Shown: positions 1 to 5,484 of the stretch, in pieces
Layout: every line of letters starts with the position of its first letter
Numbering within the stretch: position 1 is the first letter of the stretch
DNA from: DATEPR01 sp036503065
GTDB lineage: Bacteria; Actinomycetota; Actinomycetes; Mycobacteriales; Pseudonocardiaceae
Length of the DNA: 8,528 bases
NCBI GenBank assembly: GCA_036503065.1
Contig: DASXXM010000160.1
Location: 1-8,528, forward strand
Direction: 5' to 3'
The notes under the pieces: model-generated
What the model was told of the DNA's origin: nothing
Seen by the model: only the letters and a program-made list of their open reading frames with translations
The model's database searches: none
Position numbers and translations under genes: made by a program

Positions 1-215
1 CCCCGAATCACCCCGCGTGGTACCTGAACCTGGCCGCCAACCCGGACGTCCGCATCCAGGTCAAGGACGAGGAGTTCGCGGCGCGGGCCCGGGTGGTCGA
101 TGGCGACGAACGAGCCAAGCTGTGGTCCCTGATGGCCGAGGTGTGGCCCGACTACGACAACTACCAGACCAAGACCGACCGCGAGATCCCGGTGATAGTC
201 CTCGAACGCGCCTGA
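1..215 (+). CDS. Nitroreductase/quinone reductase family protein, deazaflavin (F420)-dependent type, C-terminal part
   Basis: The gene enters from the left edge; the first full codon is at 3 and the TGA at 213-215. About 70 C-terminal residues are visible. They carry the family's typical stretch NHPAWYLNLAANPDV, then a beta-strand region around QVKDEEFAARARVV, then a helix with LWSLMAEVWPDY and the closing segment YQTKTDREIPVIVLE. This is the pattern of the Ddn-like split-barrel proteins (F420H2-dependent nitroreductase/quinone reductase family, PF04075-type), which reduce quinones or nitro compounds with the deazaflavin cofactor F420. The N-terminal cofactor-binding half lies outside the window, so neither substrate nor completeness can be judged. 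It ends 222 bp before the next gene on the opposite strand, and nothing links it functionally to the glucan cluster. Family assignment is from recognised sequence pattern; F420 use is inferred from the family. Confidence 0.88.
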   Translation, partial: PNHPAWYLNLAANPDVRIQVKDEEFAARARVVDGDERAKLWSLMAEVWPDYDNYQTKTDREIPVIVLERA

Positions 216-437
216 CGACGGCCCGACAGCCCCGATAGCAACGTGATCCGCAGGCGCCCACTGATCGCATCGGGCGCCATATCTGTGCGCGCCGACCGAC
301 CCTGCCGGGCAGGACCACTGCCAGGCAGCGCGCCGTACGGCCACCCCACTGACTGTGCGCCAGCGGCATCGCGGTCGGCTCGAATCGCGACCCGCACCTC
401 GATGCGGTCTGCTGTCGCTGTCCCGGCGGAACATCGG
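216..437. other. Intergenic region without a convincing gene
   Basis: This 222-bp stretch separates the nitroreductase stop from the stop of the small minus-strand gene, so the flanking genes converge. Open frames crossing it in both directions have poor codon use and arginine/alanine-rich low-complexity translations, as expected for chance frames in GC-rich DNA. No tRNA-like or recognisable RNA structure was seen. The only notable structure is the pair of inverted repeats at 301-328, listed separately. Confidence 0.6.
301..328. repeat. Two adjacent inverted repeats in the convergent intergenic region
   Basis: CCTGCCGGGCAGG at 301-313 is a 13-bp perfect inverted repeat around one central base. 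After four bases it is followed by CTGCCAGGCAG at 318-328, an 11-bp perfect inverted repeat. The two share the half-site CTGCC/GGCAG. They lie between two converging genes, so they may be part of a bidirectional transcription terminator, in which one copy's left arm can also pair with the other's right arm to make a larger hairpin. There is no T-tract on either side, which is common in actinobacterial terminators. A tandem protein-binding site is the alternative. Confidence 0.4.
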
Positions 438-680
438 CTAGGTATCGCCTGCGGGGGGTGGCTGTGCTTGGTTGGTGGCGGGTTGGCGTGCGACCTCCAG
501 GTTGTGTAGTCGTTGGGCGTGGCGGTGTACGAGGCCGCGTTGCCGGCGGGCGGCGAATGCGGCTCGGATGGCTCTGCGGTCGGCCTTGCGTGCTCGGATC
601 TCGGCCAGGCATGGGTTGAGATCGGCCGGTGTCGGCGGGATGGGGGCGGTGGGATGCGGGGCTTGCTGCGGCGATGTCAT
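438..680 (-). CDS. Small basic hypothetical protein (80 aa)
   Basis: ATG at 678-680 (reverse strand) to a stop at 438-440. The N-terminal 20 residues are rich in proline, alanine and threonine (PQQAPHPTAPIPPTP). Residues about 24-66 look like a charged, probably helical segment rich in Arg and Ala (AEIRARKADRRAIRAAFAARR, then GLVHRHAQRLHNLEVA). The tail is Pro/Gln-rich. Short Arg/Ala-rich helical proteins with a GLxHRHAxRL-like stretch occur widely in Actinobacteria as conserved hypotheticals; I recognise the style but no function. A weak purine-rich sequence (AAAGG) sits only 2-3 bases before the ATG, so the ribosome-binding site is poor. The gene is divergent from the methyltransferase with 105 bp between starts. 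The same frame stays open far upstream, antisense to the methyltransferase, but that extension has a shadow-like composition. No signal peptide or membrane segment is visible. Confidence 0.6.
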   Translation of the reverse strand: MTSPQQAPHPTAPIPPTPADLNPCLAEIRARKADRRAIRAAFAARRQRGLVHRHAQRLHNLEVARQPATNQAQPPPAGDT

Positions 681-785
681 GACCTTTAAAACCCCGGGGT
701 GGTTCGGTGGGTTGCGCTCCAACGGGTGATCCGGGGGTGGGTCGGTAGTCTCCTGGTGCTCGGGTGTCGACCTGGAGGCGGTGTT
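681..785. promoter_or_regulatory. Divergent promoter region and methyltransferase RBS
   Basis: This 105-bp region separates two divergent starts. A strong Shine-Dalgarno GGAGG at 774-778 lies 7 bases before the GTG at 786 and decides that start. TAGTCT at 746-751 fits the loose actinobacterial -10 pattern TANNNT and is a possible promoter for the rightward gene, but no convincing -35 was found. A perfect 10-bp palindrome ACCCCGGGGT is at 691-700, close to the start of the leftward gene, and could be a binding site. The RBS is firm; the promoter and palindrome are tentative. Confidence 0.4.
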
Positions 786-1562
786 GTGGACGTATCGGCC
801 GGTCAGGCGTCCTGTCTGCCGCTCACCGGTGAGCGCACGGTGCCTGGTGTGGCCGCGGAGAACTACTGGTTTCGACGGCATGAGGCCGCCTATCTCGCGC
901 TGGCGCCGCACTGCGCCGGCGCCGAGGTGCTGGAGGCCGGTTGTGGTGAGGGTTATGGCGCCGATCTGCTGGCCGGGGTGGCTCGGCGGGTGATCGCCGT
1001 TGACTACGACGACACCGCTGTCGCGCACGTTCAGGTGCGTTATCCGGCGGTGGCGGTGGTTCGGGCCGATCTTGCGCTGCTGCCGGTGCGGTCGGGGGCT
1101 GTCGATGTCGTGGCCAATTTTCAGGTGATCGAGCATCTTGGGGATCAGGGCGGGTTCCTGGGCGAGTGCTGGCGGGTGTTGCGGCCGGGGGGTGCCCTGC
1201 TGATCACCACGCCCAATCGGCTGACGTTTTCGCCGGGGTTCGATGTGCCGTTGAATCCGTTTCATACCAGGGAGCTTGCGGCCGATGAGCTGCGCGAGCT
1301 GCTGGTTGGCGCCGGGTTCGCCGTTGAGTTTCTCGGTGGGCTGCATCATGGGGAGCGGTTGCGGGCGCTGGACGCGGCGCACGGCGGGTCGTTCATCGAC
1401 GCCCAGGTTGCCGTGGTGATGGGGCATCTGCCTGGTGAAGCCAGTTGGCCCGCGGAATTGTTGGGTGAGGTGGCTTCGGTGCGGTCGGTCGATTTCGATA
1501 TCCGCGGCGACGATGTGGACCTCAGTTTGGATCTGGTCGCGGTGGCCAGGCGGCCCCGGTGA
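786..1562 (+). CDS. Class I SAM-dependent methyltransferase, Rv3030-like, glucan/MGLP cluster
   Basis: Predicted cytoplasmic methyltransferase of 258 aa transferring a methyl group from S-adenosylmethionine. An N-terminal TGERTVPG stretch (14-21) and ENYWFRRHEAAY (25-36) precede the Rossmann core: motif I EAGCGEGYG (50-58), the acidic residue after strand 2 at D73 (VDYDD), D95 in RADLALLP, NFQVIEHL (111-118) and WRVLRPGGALLITTPNR (129-145). The GTG at 786 was chosen because a GGAGG lies 7 bases upstream; the frame is open back to 699 but that extension lacks an RBS and family-like sequence. The stop overlaps the next gene's start by 4 bp. The N-terminal pattern and the GH57 and GT4 partners match M. 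tuberculosis Rv3030, proposed to methylate the glucan of 6-O-methylglucose lipopolysaccharide. The substrate here is inferred from context. Codons ending in T/A are clearly commoner than in the downstream GT4 gene. Confidence 0.88.
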   Translation: MDVSAGQASCLPLTGERTVPGVAAENYWFRRHEAAYLALAPHCAGAEVLEAGCGEGYGADLLAGVARRVIAVDYDDTAVAHVQVRYPAVAVVRADLALLPVRSGAVDVVANFQVIEHLGDQGGFLGECWRVLRPGGALLITTPNRLTFSPGFDVPLNPFHTRELAADELRELLVGAGFAVEFLGGLHHGERLRALDAAHGGSFIDAQVAVVMGHLPGEASWPAELLGEVASVRSVDFDIRGDDVDLSLDLVAVARRPR

Positions 1563-3106
1563 CTCGGTCGGGCGAACCGGTCGGCACGTTCTGCCTTGTC
1601 CTGCACAGCCATTTGCCCTGGCTGGCGCATCACGGGTCGTGGCCGGTCGGCGAGGAATGGCTTTATCAGGCTTGGGCGCATTCCTATCTGCCGGTTGTCG
1701 ACCTTCTTCGTCGGCTTGGCGAGCAGGGACGGCGTGCCGTGCTCACGCTCGGTGTGACGCCGGTGCTCGCGGCTCAGCTCGACGATCCGTACTGCTTGCG
1801 GGCCTTTGACGAGTGGCTGGGCGGGTGGCGGCTGCGAGCCGATTACGCGGCCACCCGGTGGCACGGGCGGTGGCCGGCGAGCCGGCAGCTGCGACACCTT
1901 GCGGCGGCCGAGCACCGGGCGGCCGACGAGGCGTTGGACACGTTCGAAAGCCGTTGGCGGCACGGGTTTTCGCCGGTGTTGCGGCCGCTCGTCGATGACG
2001 GGGTCATCGAGTTGCTCGGCGGGCCTGCCACACATCCGTTCCAGCCGTTGTTGGAGCCTCGCCTGCGTGGGTTCGCGTTGCGCACCGGGCTCGCGGATAC
2101 CGCGCTCCGGCTGGGGACGGCGCCGGTCGGTATCTGGGCACCGGAATGTGGTTACGCGCCCGGCATGGAACACGACTATGCCGAGGCAGGCGTGCAACGG
2201 TTCCTGGTCGACGGGCCCGCGCTGCACGGGCGGACGTCGGCCGCCCGGCCGGTCGGCGACAGTGACGTGGTGTGCTTCGGTCGGGATCTGGAGGTGACAT
2301 ATCGGGTCTGGTCGCCGAAATCCGGATATCCGGGCAATCCCGCTTACCGCGACTTTCACACGTACGACCATCCGTCCGGCCTGAAACCGGCCAGGGTGAC
2401 CGGTCGGGGTGTGACGCCGGAACGCAAGCGGCCCTACGATCCGGAACTCGCTGCCGCGGCCGTGGCACGGCACGTGGCGGACTTCACCACGGCTGTGGTG
2501 CGGCGGCTGCGTGCGGTGCGGGAGCGGGACGGGCGGCCGGGGCTGGTGGTGGCCGCGTACGACACCGAGCTGTTCGGGCACTGGTGGCACGAGGGGCCTG
2601 CCTGGCTGGCGGGCGTGCTGGACGCCCTGCCGGCCGCCGGTGTGCGGACGACCACGCTCGGTGGGGCGTTGGCCGCCGGGCATCTCGGGCCGCCGGTGGA
2701 GCTGCCGGCCTCGTCGTGGGGTTCCGGCAAGGACTGGCGGGTGTGGGACGGCGAGCAGGTCGCCGAACTGGTGGACGCCGGGGCCGCCGTGCAGCGTGTG
2801 TTGTTGTCCACTGTGGACGCTCAGGTCGGTGCGTTTCGTGATCCGGTGGCCGATCAGCTCGTTCGGGAGGCGTTGCTGGCCCTGTCCAGCGACTGGGCGT
2901 TCATGGTGACGAAGAACTCGGCCGCCGACTACGCCCGACGCCGGGCGGCGGCACACGGGGCACGGTTCGCCGAACTGGCCGAGGCCATGCGTACCGGGGG
3001 CCACGGGCCGGTGCGGGACGGGCCGTTCGGGCACCTGGACGCACGGGCACTGCTGGCCAAGGGCGGCGTGGTCAACGGTCCCGTCGGCGCGACCGCGCGT
3101 CGGTGA
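1559..3106 (+). CDS. Glycoside hydrolase family 57 1,4-alpha-glucan branching enzyme, Rv3031-like
   Basis: Predicted 515-aa cytoplasmic GH57 enzyme that would cut alpha-1,4-glucan and re-attach the piece through an alpha-1,6 link. Visible motifs: HSHLPW (16-21), GVTPVL (65-70), WAPECGY (193-199) with E196 as the expected nucleophile, and YDTELFGHWWHEG (334-346) with D335 as the expected acid/base. Then come the C-terminal domain signatures SSWGSGKDWRVWDG (385-398) and SSDWAFMVTKNSAADYARRR (443-462), as in the DUF1957/branching-enzyme C-domain. Length is normal for the branching-enzyme subfamily (roughly 500-530 aa). The start GTG at 1559 overlaps the methyltransferase TGA in a GTGA arrangement, indicating translational coupling and one operon. 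No other RBS is needed or obvious. The last 35 bp are overlapped on the opposite strand by a small membrane protein gene. Branching versus other GH57 activity (e.g. amylase) is not proven, but all catalytic motifs are intact. Confidence 0.92.
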   Translation: MTRSGEPVGTFCLVLHSHLPWLAHHGSWPVGEEWLYQAWAHSYLPVVDLLRRLGEQGRRAVLTLGVTPVLAAQLDDPYCLRAFDEWLGGWRLRADYAATRWHGRWPASRQLRHLAAAEHRAADEALDTFESRWRHGFSPVLRPLVDDGVIELLGGPATHPFQPLLEPRLRGFALRTGLADTALRLGTAPVGIWAPECGYAPGMEHDYAEAGVQRFLVDGPALHGRTSAARPVGDSDVVCFGRDLEVTYRVWSPKSGYPGNPAYRDFHTYDHPSGLKPARVTGRGVTPERKRPYDPELAAAAVARHVADFTTAVVRRLRAVRERDGRPGLVVAAYDTELFGHWWHEGPAWLAGVLDALPAAGVRTTTLGGALAAGHLGPPVELPASSWGSGKDWRVWDGEQVAELVDAGAAVQRVLLSTVDAQVGAFRDPVADQLVREALLALSSDWAFMVTKNSAADYARRRAAAHGARFAELAEAMRTGGHGPVRDGPFGHLDARALLAKGGVVNGPVGATARR

Positions 3107-3179
3107 ACCAGCCGAGTAGGCCGAGGCCGGCGGCCAGGGCGAATGCGGCCACCCAGGGCAGGAACGACCAGATGCCCAT
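3072..3179 (-). CDS. Mini single-pass membrane protein (35 aa), paralogue of the neighbouring 72-aa protein
   Basis: ATG at 3177-3179 (reverse strand), TGA at 3072-3074. The protein starts MGIWSFLPWVAAFAL and ends GWFTDARSRRRDR. Residues about 3-24 form one hydrophobic membrane helix followed by a strongly basic tail, so by the positive-inside rule the C-terminus faces the cytoplasm. A strong purine-rich RBS (GGGGGAG) lies 6 bases before this ATG. A second in-frame ATG two codons upstream abuts that RBS and is therefore less likely. Residues 7-35 align without gaps to residues 2-30 of the product of 3271-3489, with 15 of 29 identical by eye, including PW, GW, TDAR and RRR. The gene overlaps the GH57 3' end by 35 bp in antisense orientation. 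The similarity to the neighbour and the good RBS argue that it is real. Function is unknown; a small membrane anchor or adaptor is only a guess. Confidence 0.72.
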   Translation of the reverse strand: MGIWSFLPWVAAFALAAGLGLLGWFTDARSRRRDR

Positions 3180-3270
3180 GGTCATCTCCCCCTCGACTGC
3201 CCACAACGGACGACGTCACACACCGTACGACGCGTCGAGCACGGCCACGTGGTCAGTTCAAGGACAGAAT

Positions 3271-3489
3271 TCAGGAGCCGCCGGACCCGTAGTAGGGCGG
3301 CGGCTCGTAGGTGGCCCGCTGCGCGGTCCCGCCTGCCAGCCGCTCGGTCTCGGCCACGGCGTCCGGTCGGGACGACGGGCCGGCCAGGTTCGTCAGGCCC
3401 CGCCGACGGCGCCGGGCGCGGGCATCGGTCAGCCAGCCGATGCCGGACAGGACGGCGATGATGATGAGCGCGACAAGCCACGGTGCCAT
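3271..3489 (-). CDS. Small single-pass membrane protein (72 aa)
   Basis: ATG at 3487-3489 (reverse strand) with an excellent RBS GGGGAGG five bases upstream. Residues about 3-20 (PWLVALIIIAVLSGIGWL) form a membrane helix, followed at once by TDARARRRRRG, a basic stop-transfer that predicts a cytoplasmic C-terminus. The remaining 40 residues are polar and probably disordered, ending in PPPYYGSGGS. The first 30 residues are paralogous to the 35-aa protein encoded 91 bp downstream on the same strand, so the two may be co-transcribed. The gene lies between the GH57 and GT4 genes, divergent from GT4 with 95 bp between starts. Its family is unknown to me. A role tied to the glucan enzymes, such as recruiting them to the membrane, is suggested only by position. 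Confidence 0.75.
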   Translation of the reverse strand: MAPWLVALIIIAVLSGIGWLTDARARRRRRGLTNLAGPSSRPDAVAETERLAGGTAQRATYEPPPYYGSGGS

Positions 3490-3584
3490 AACTGCCTCCC
3501 CAGGCGAACCTCGCCGCCAGGATACGCGCCCGGCCGATACCGGCGAGTAGGTCCGACCCAAGGGATGCGAGGATCACTCGGATC
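3490..3584. promoter_or_regulatory. Divergent intergenic region between small membrane protein and GT4 gene
   Basis: This 95-bp region must hold the promoters for the leftward 72-aa gene and probably for the GT4 gene. On the reverse strand TATCCT (complement of 3519-3524) fits the TANNNT -10 pattern for the leftward gene, without a clear -35. For GT4 the nearest Shine-Dalgarno-like sequence is GAGGA at 3569-3573, 11 bases before the ATG, a rather long spacing. No strong operator-like palindrome was seen. Because the opposite-strand genes interrupt the cluster, GT4 may be transcribed separately from the methyltransferase-GH57 pair. Confidence 0.35.
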
Positions 3585-4838
3585 ATGCGCGTACTGATGC
3601 TGTCCTGGGAGTACCCGCCCGTCGTCGTCGGTGGGCTCGGCCGGCATGTGCACGCGCTGGCCACGCACCTGGCCGACCAGGGCCACGACGTCGTCGTGCT
3701 GTGCCGCCAGGACTCCGGCACCGACGCGACCACCCATCCGAGTACCGACACGGTGGCTGAACACGTCCGGGTGGTTCGAGTGGCCGAGGACCCGCCGCAC
3801 CTGGCGTTCGAGCACGATCTGGTGGCGTGGACGCTGGCCATGGGCCACGCCATGATCCGGGCCGCGCACACCCTGCTGCGCGGCTGGCGCCCGGACGTGG
3901 TGCACGCGCACGACTGGCTGGTCACCCACCCCGCGATCGCCATCGCCGACCTGCTCGGCGTGCCGCTGGTCGCCACCATGCACGCCACGGAGGCCGGCCG
4001 GCACAGCGGCTGGCTGACCAAGCCGCTCAACCAGCAGGTTCACTCGGTCGAGTGGTGGCTGGCCAATCGCGCGGACGCGCTCGTGACGTGCTCGGCCGCG
4101 ATGCGGACCGAGGTCGCGCAGCTGTTCGAGTTGGCCGCCGACGGCATCGTCATGATCCACAACGGGATCGAGACACAGAGCTGGCGGATCGAGCCCGCGG
4201 AGGTGGCCGCCGCGCGCCGCCGTTACAGCCCGGTCGACGCGCCGCTGCTGCTGTTCTTCGGGCGGCTGGAGTGGGAGAAGGGCGTGCAGGACCTGATCGC
4301 CGCGCTGCCCAGGATCCGGGCACGGCACCCGGGCACCCGACTCGTGGTGGCCGGCAAGGGCGGACAGGAGTCGGAACTGCTGGCGACGGCGCGCCGGCAC
4401 CGGGTGCGTCGGGCCGTGGACTTCGTGGGGCACCTGTCGGACCGGGAGCTGCGCGCGGCGCTGGCCGCGGCGGACGCGGTGGTGTTGCCCAGCCGGTACG
4501 AGCCGTTCGGCATCGTGGCGCTGGAGGCGGCTGCGGCCGGGGCACCGCTGGTCGCGTCGACGGCGGGTGGGCTCGGCGAGGTCGTGGTGGACGGGCGGAC
4601 CGGGGTGTCGTTTCCGCCCGGTGAGGTGGCGGCGCTGGTGAACGCGGTGCACGCGGTGCTGGTCGATCCGGCGGCCGCGCTGGCGCGGGCGCGGGCGGCA
4701 CGTGCTCGGCTGGCCGTCGATTTCGACTGGGGGTTGATCGCTCGCGCCACCGCCGAGGTCTACGCGTCGGCACGGCTGGTCGTCCACGACGTCCTTGGGC
4801 GGCCGAAGATCGCCACCGGGAACGCCTTCGGCGTCTGA
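3585..4838 (+). CDS. GT4 glycosyltransferase, Rv3032-like alpha-1,4-glucosyltransferase / glycogen synthase family
   Basis: Predicted 417-aa GT-B retaining glycosyltransferase that would extend an alpha-1,4-glucan from a nucleotide sugar. The N-terminal domain has SWEYPPVVVGGLGRHVH (7-23) with the glycine-rich loop typical of glycogen-synthase-like enzymes, and VVHAHDWL (105-112). The C-terminal domain has FFGRLEWEKG (224-233; R227 and K232 expected to contact phosphate), GHLSDREL (282-289) and EPFGIVALE (306-314), the EX7E catalytic motif with E306 and E314. Length fits Rv3032 of M. tuberculosis (about 414 aa), which works in methylglucose lipopolysaccharide and capsular glucan synthesis. 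The start ATG gives the canonical MRVLMLSWEYPP N-terminus. The RBS GAGGA is 11 bases away. The stop codon sits inside a hairpin terminator. Third-position GC is very high. Donor (UDP- or ADP-glucose) cannot be read from the sequence. Confidence 0.92.
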   Translation: MRVLMLSWEYPPVVVGGLGRHVHALATHLADQGHDVVVLCRQDSGTDATTHPSTDTVAEHVRVVRVAEDPPHLAFEHDLVAWTLAMGHAMIRAAHTLLRGWRPDVVHAHDWLVTHPAIAIADLLGVPLVATMHATEAGRHSGWLTKPLNQQVHSVEWWLANRADALVTCSAAMRTEVAQLFELAADGIVMIHNGIETQSWRIEPAEVAAARRRYSPVDAPLLLFFGRLEWEKGVQDLIAALPRIRARHPGTRLVVAGKGGQESELLATARRHRVRRAVDFVGHLSDRELRAALAAADAVVLPSRYEPFGIVALEAAAAGAPLVASTAGGLGEVVVDGRTGVSFPPGEVAALVNAVHAVLVDPAAALARARAARARLAVDFDWGLIARATAEVYASARLVVHDVLGRPKIATGNAFGV

Positions 4839-4847
4839 CGCCGTTTT
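4829..4847 (+). terminator. Intrinsic terminator overlapping the GT4 stop codon
   Basis: CGGCGT (4829-4834) and ACGCCG (4838-4843) form a 6-bp perfect GC-rich stem around the loop CTG, followed directly by TTTT (4844-4847). The TGA stop (4836-4838) lies in the loop and the first stem base, so the last codons of GT4 encode the left arm. It would stop rightward transcripts before the convergent regulator gene. Confidence 0.55.
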
Positions 4848-4856
4848 CGCGGATCA

Positions 4857-4872
4857 CCGGCTCCGTCGCCGG
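4857..4872 (-). terminator. Possible hairpin terminator for the leftward regulator gene
   Basis: CCGGC (4857-4861) pairs with GCCGG (4868-4872) around a 6-base loop, directly after the regulator stop as read on the reverse strand. A run of four A follows on that strand (complement of 4844-4847), but no T-run, so this is a GC-type hairpin at best. Confidence 0.3.
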
Positions 4873-4877
4873 GGGCT

Positions 4878-5423
4878 TCAGTCGGTGTTGTCCTGGTGCG
4901 GTTCGATCGGGAACGTGATCATGGTGTGCAGGCGGGGAGTGCGGCCGGGCGCGGGCCCGTTGCCGACGCGGCCGGCGAACACCTGTTGCACGTCCTTGAC
5001 CAGCTCGGCCAGTTCGGCCTGGGTCAGCCACAGGATGCCCTGCCGGTAACCGACCGAGTCGACGATCGGGTCGGCGCCGGGCCGGTCGAGGTAGGCGTTG
5101 AACTCGGCCAGCAGCGCGGCCATTGTCGCGGTGAAGCCTCGCCGGTGATCGTCGAGGGTCATGGTGGCGGCGGTGTCCGGGCCGATCCGGGTTCGGTCCG
5201 GTCGCAGCCGGTAGTGGCGCTCGACGGCGCCGTGTACGCGGTGTTCGGCCACGACCTCGAGTACTCCACCTTCGACCAGCAGGCCGACGTGCCGGTACAG
5301 GCTGGTTTTGGGCACGTCGGGCAGCCGGGCGCACAGGTCGGCGGTGGTGCGCGTGCGGTCGCCGGACATGGCGTGCACGATGCGTAGTCGCACCGGGTGC
5401 AGTAGTAGGTCGAGCGGGTCCAT
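4878..5423 (-). CDS. Winged helix-turn-helix (ArsR-like) transcriptional regulator
   Basis: A 181-aa regulator. Residues 1-20 (MDPLDLLLHPVRLRIVHAMS) and about 26-72 (TTADLCARLPDVPKTSLYRHVGLLVEGGVLEVV and the beta-wing EHRVHGAVERHYRL) form a DNA-binding winged helix of the ArsR/HTH_20 type; the recognition helix is around 37-50. The C-terminal 100 residues look mostly helical (MAALLAEFNAYLDRP, LTQAELAELVKDVQQVFA) and may serve in dimerisation or ligand sensing. No metal-binding cysteine cluster is visible, so a metal sensor is unlikely. Start at 5423 fits the usual domain beginning; an alternative ATG at 5441 would add six residues. Neither has a strong RBS. The gene is divergent from the erythromycin esterase gene with a palindrome between them, so it probably represses that gene and itself. 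The effector is unknown. Confidence 0.85.
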   Translation of the reverse strand: MDPLDLLLHPVRLRIVHAMSGDRTRTTADLCARLPDVPKTSLYRHVGLLVEGGVLEVVAEHRVHGAVERHYRLRPDRTRIGPDTAATMTLDDHRRGFTATMAALLAEFNAYLDRPGADPIVDSVGYRQGILWLTQAELAELVKDVQQVFAGRVGNGPAPGRTPRLHTMITFPIEPHQDNTD

Positions 5424-5447
5424 GTCCTGACGATCCCACATCTGGTA

Positions 5448-5469
5448 CCGTTGCCAAAATTGGAAACGG
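5448..5469. promoter_or_regulatory. Candidate operator of the divergent regulator/esterase pair
   Basis: Inverted repeat with 10-bp arms CCGTTGCCAA (5448-5457) and TTGGAAACGG (5460-5469), separated by AA; 9 of 10 positions pair. It is the only clear palindrome in the 61 bp between the two divergent starts and is AT-richer than its surroundings at its centre. It ends 15 bp before the esterase GTG and begins 24 bp upstream of the regulator ATG, so a bound dimer would cover both promoters or early transcribed regions. Assignment to the adjacent winged-helix regulator is inferred from position. Confidence 0.65.
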
Positions 5470-5484
5470 ACAAGAGGTGACACG

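Noticed and set aside
243..509. Plus-strand 88-codon frame in the left intergenic region
   Set aside because: Poor codon pattern, no RBS, and it runs into the antisense of the more convincing 80-aa gene.
699..785. Longer N-terminus for the methyltransferase starting at 699
   Set aside because: No RBS at that start and extra residues unlike the family, whereas GGAGG lies 7 bases before the GTG at 786.
1346..3034. 562-codon open frame antisense to the methyltransferase and GH57 genes
   Set aside because: Translation is Arg/Pro/His-rich and family-less, and it lies opposite a GH57 gene with all catalytic motifs; a typical shadow frame in high-GC DNA.
3228..3251. Palindromes CGACGCGTCG (3228-3237) and CCACGTGG (about 3242-3251) between the two small membrane genes
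   Set aside because: Short GC-rich palindromes of this size are frequent by chance in such DNA, and no promoter elements are arranged around them clearly enough to claim an operator.
3429..4787. 452-codon minus-strand frame across the GT4 gene
   Set aside because: Opposite a clear GT4 gene; low-complexity Arg/His/Gln-rich translation with no domain.
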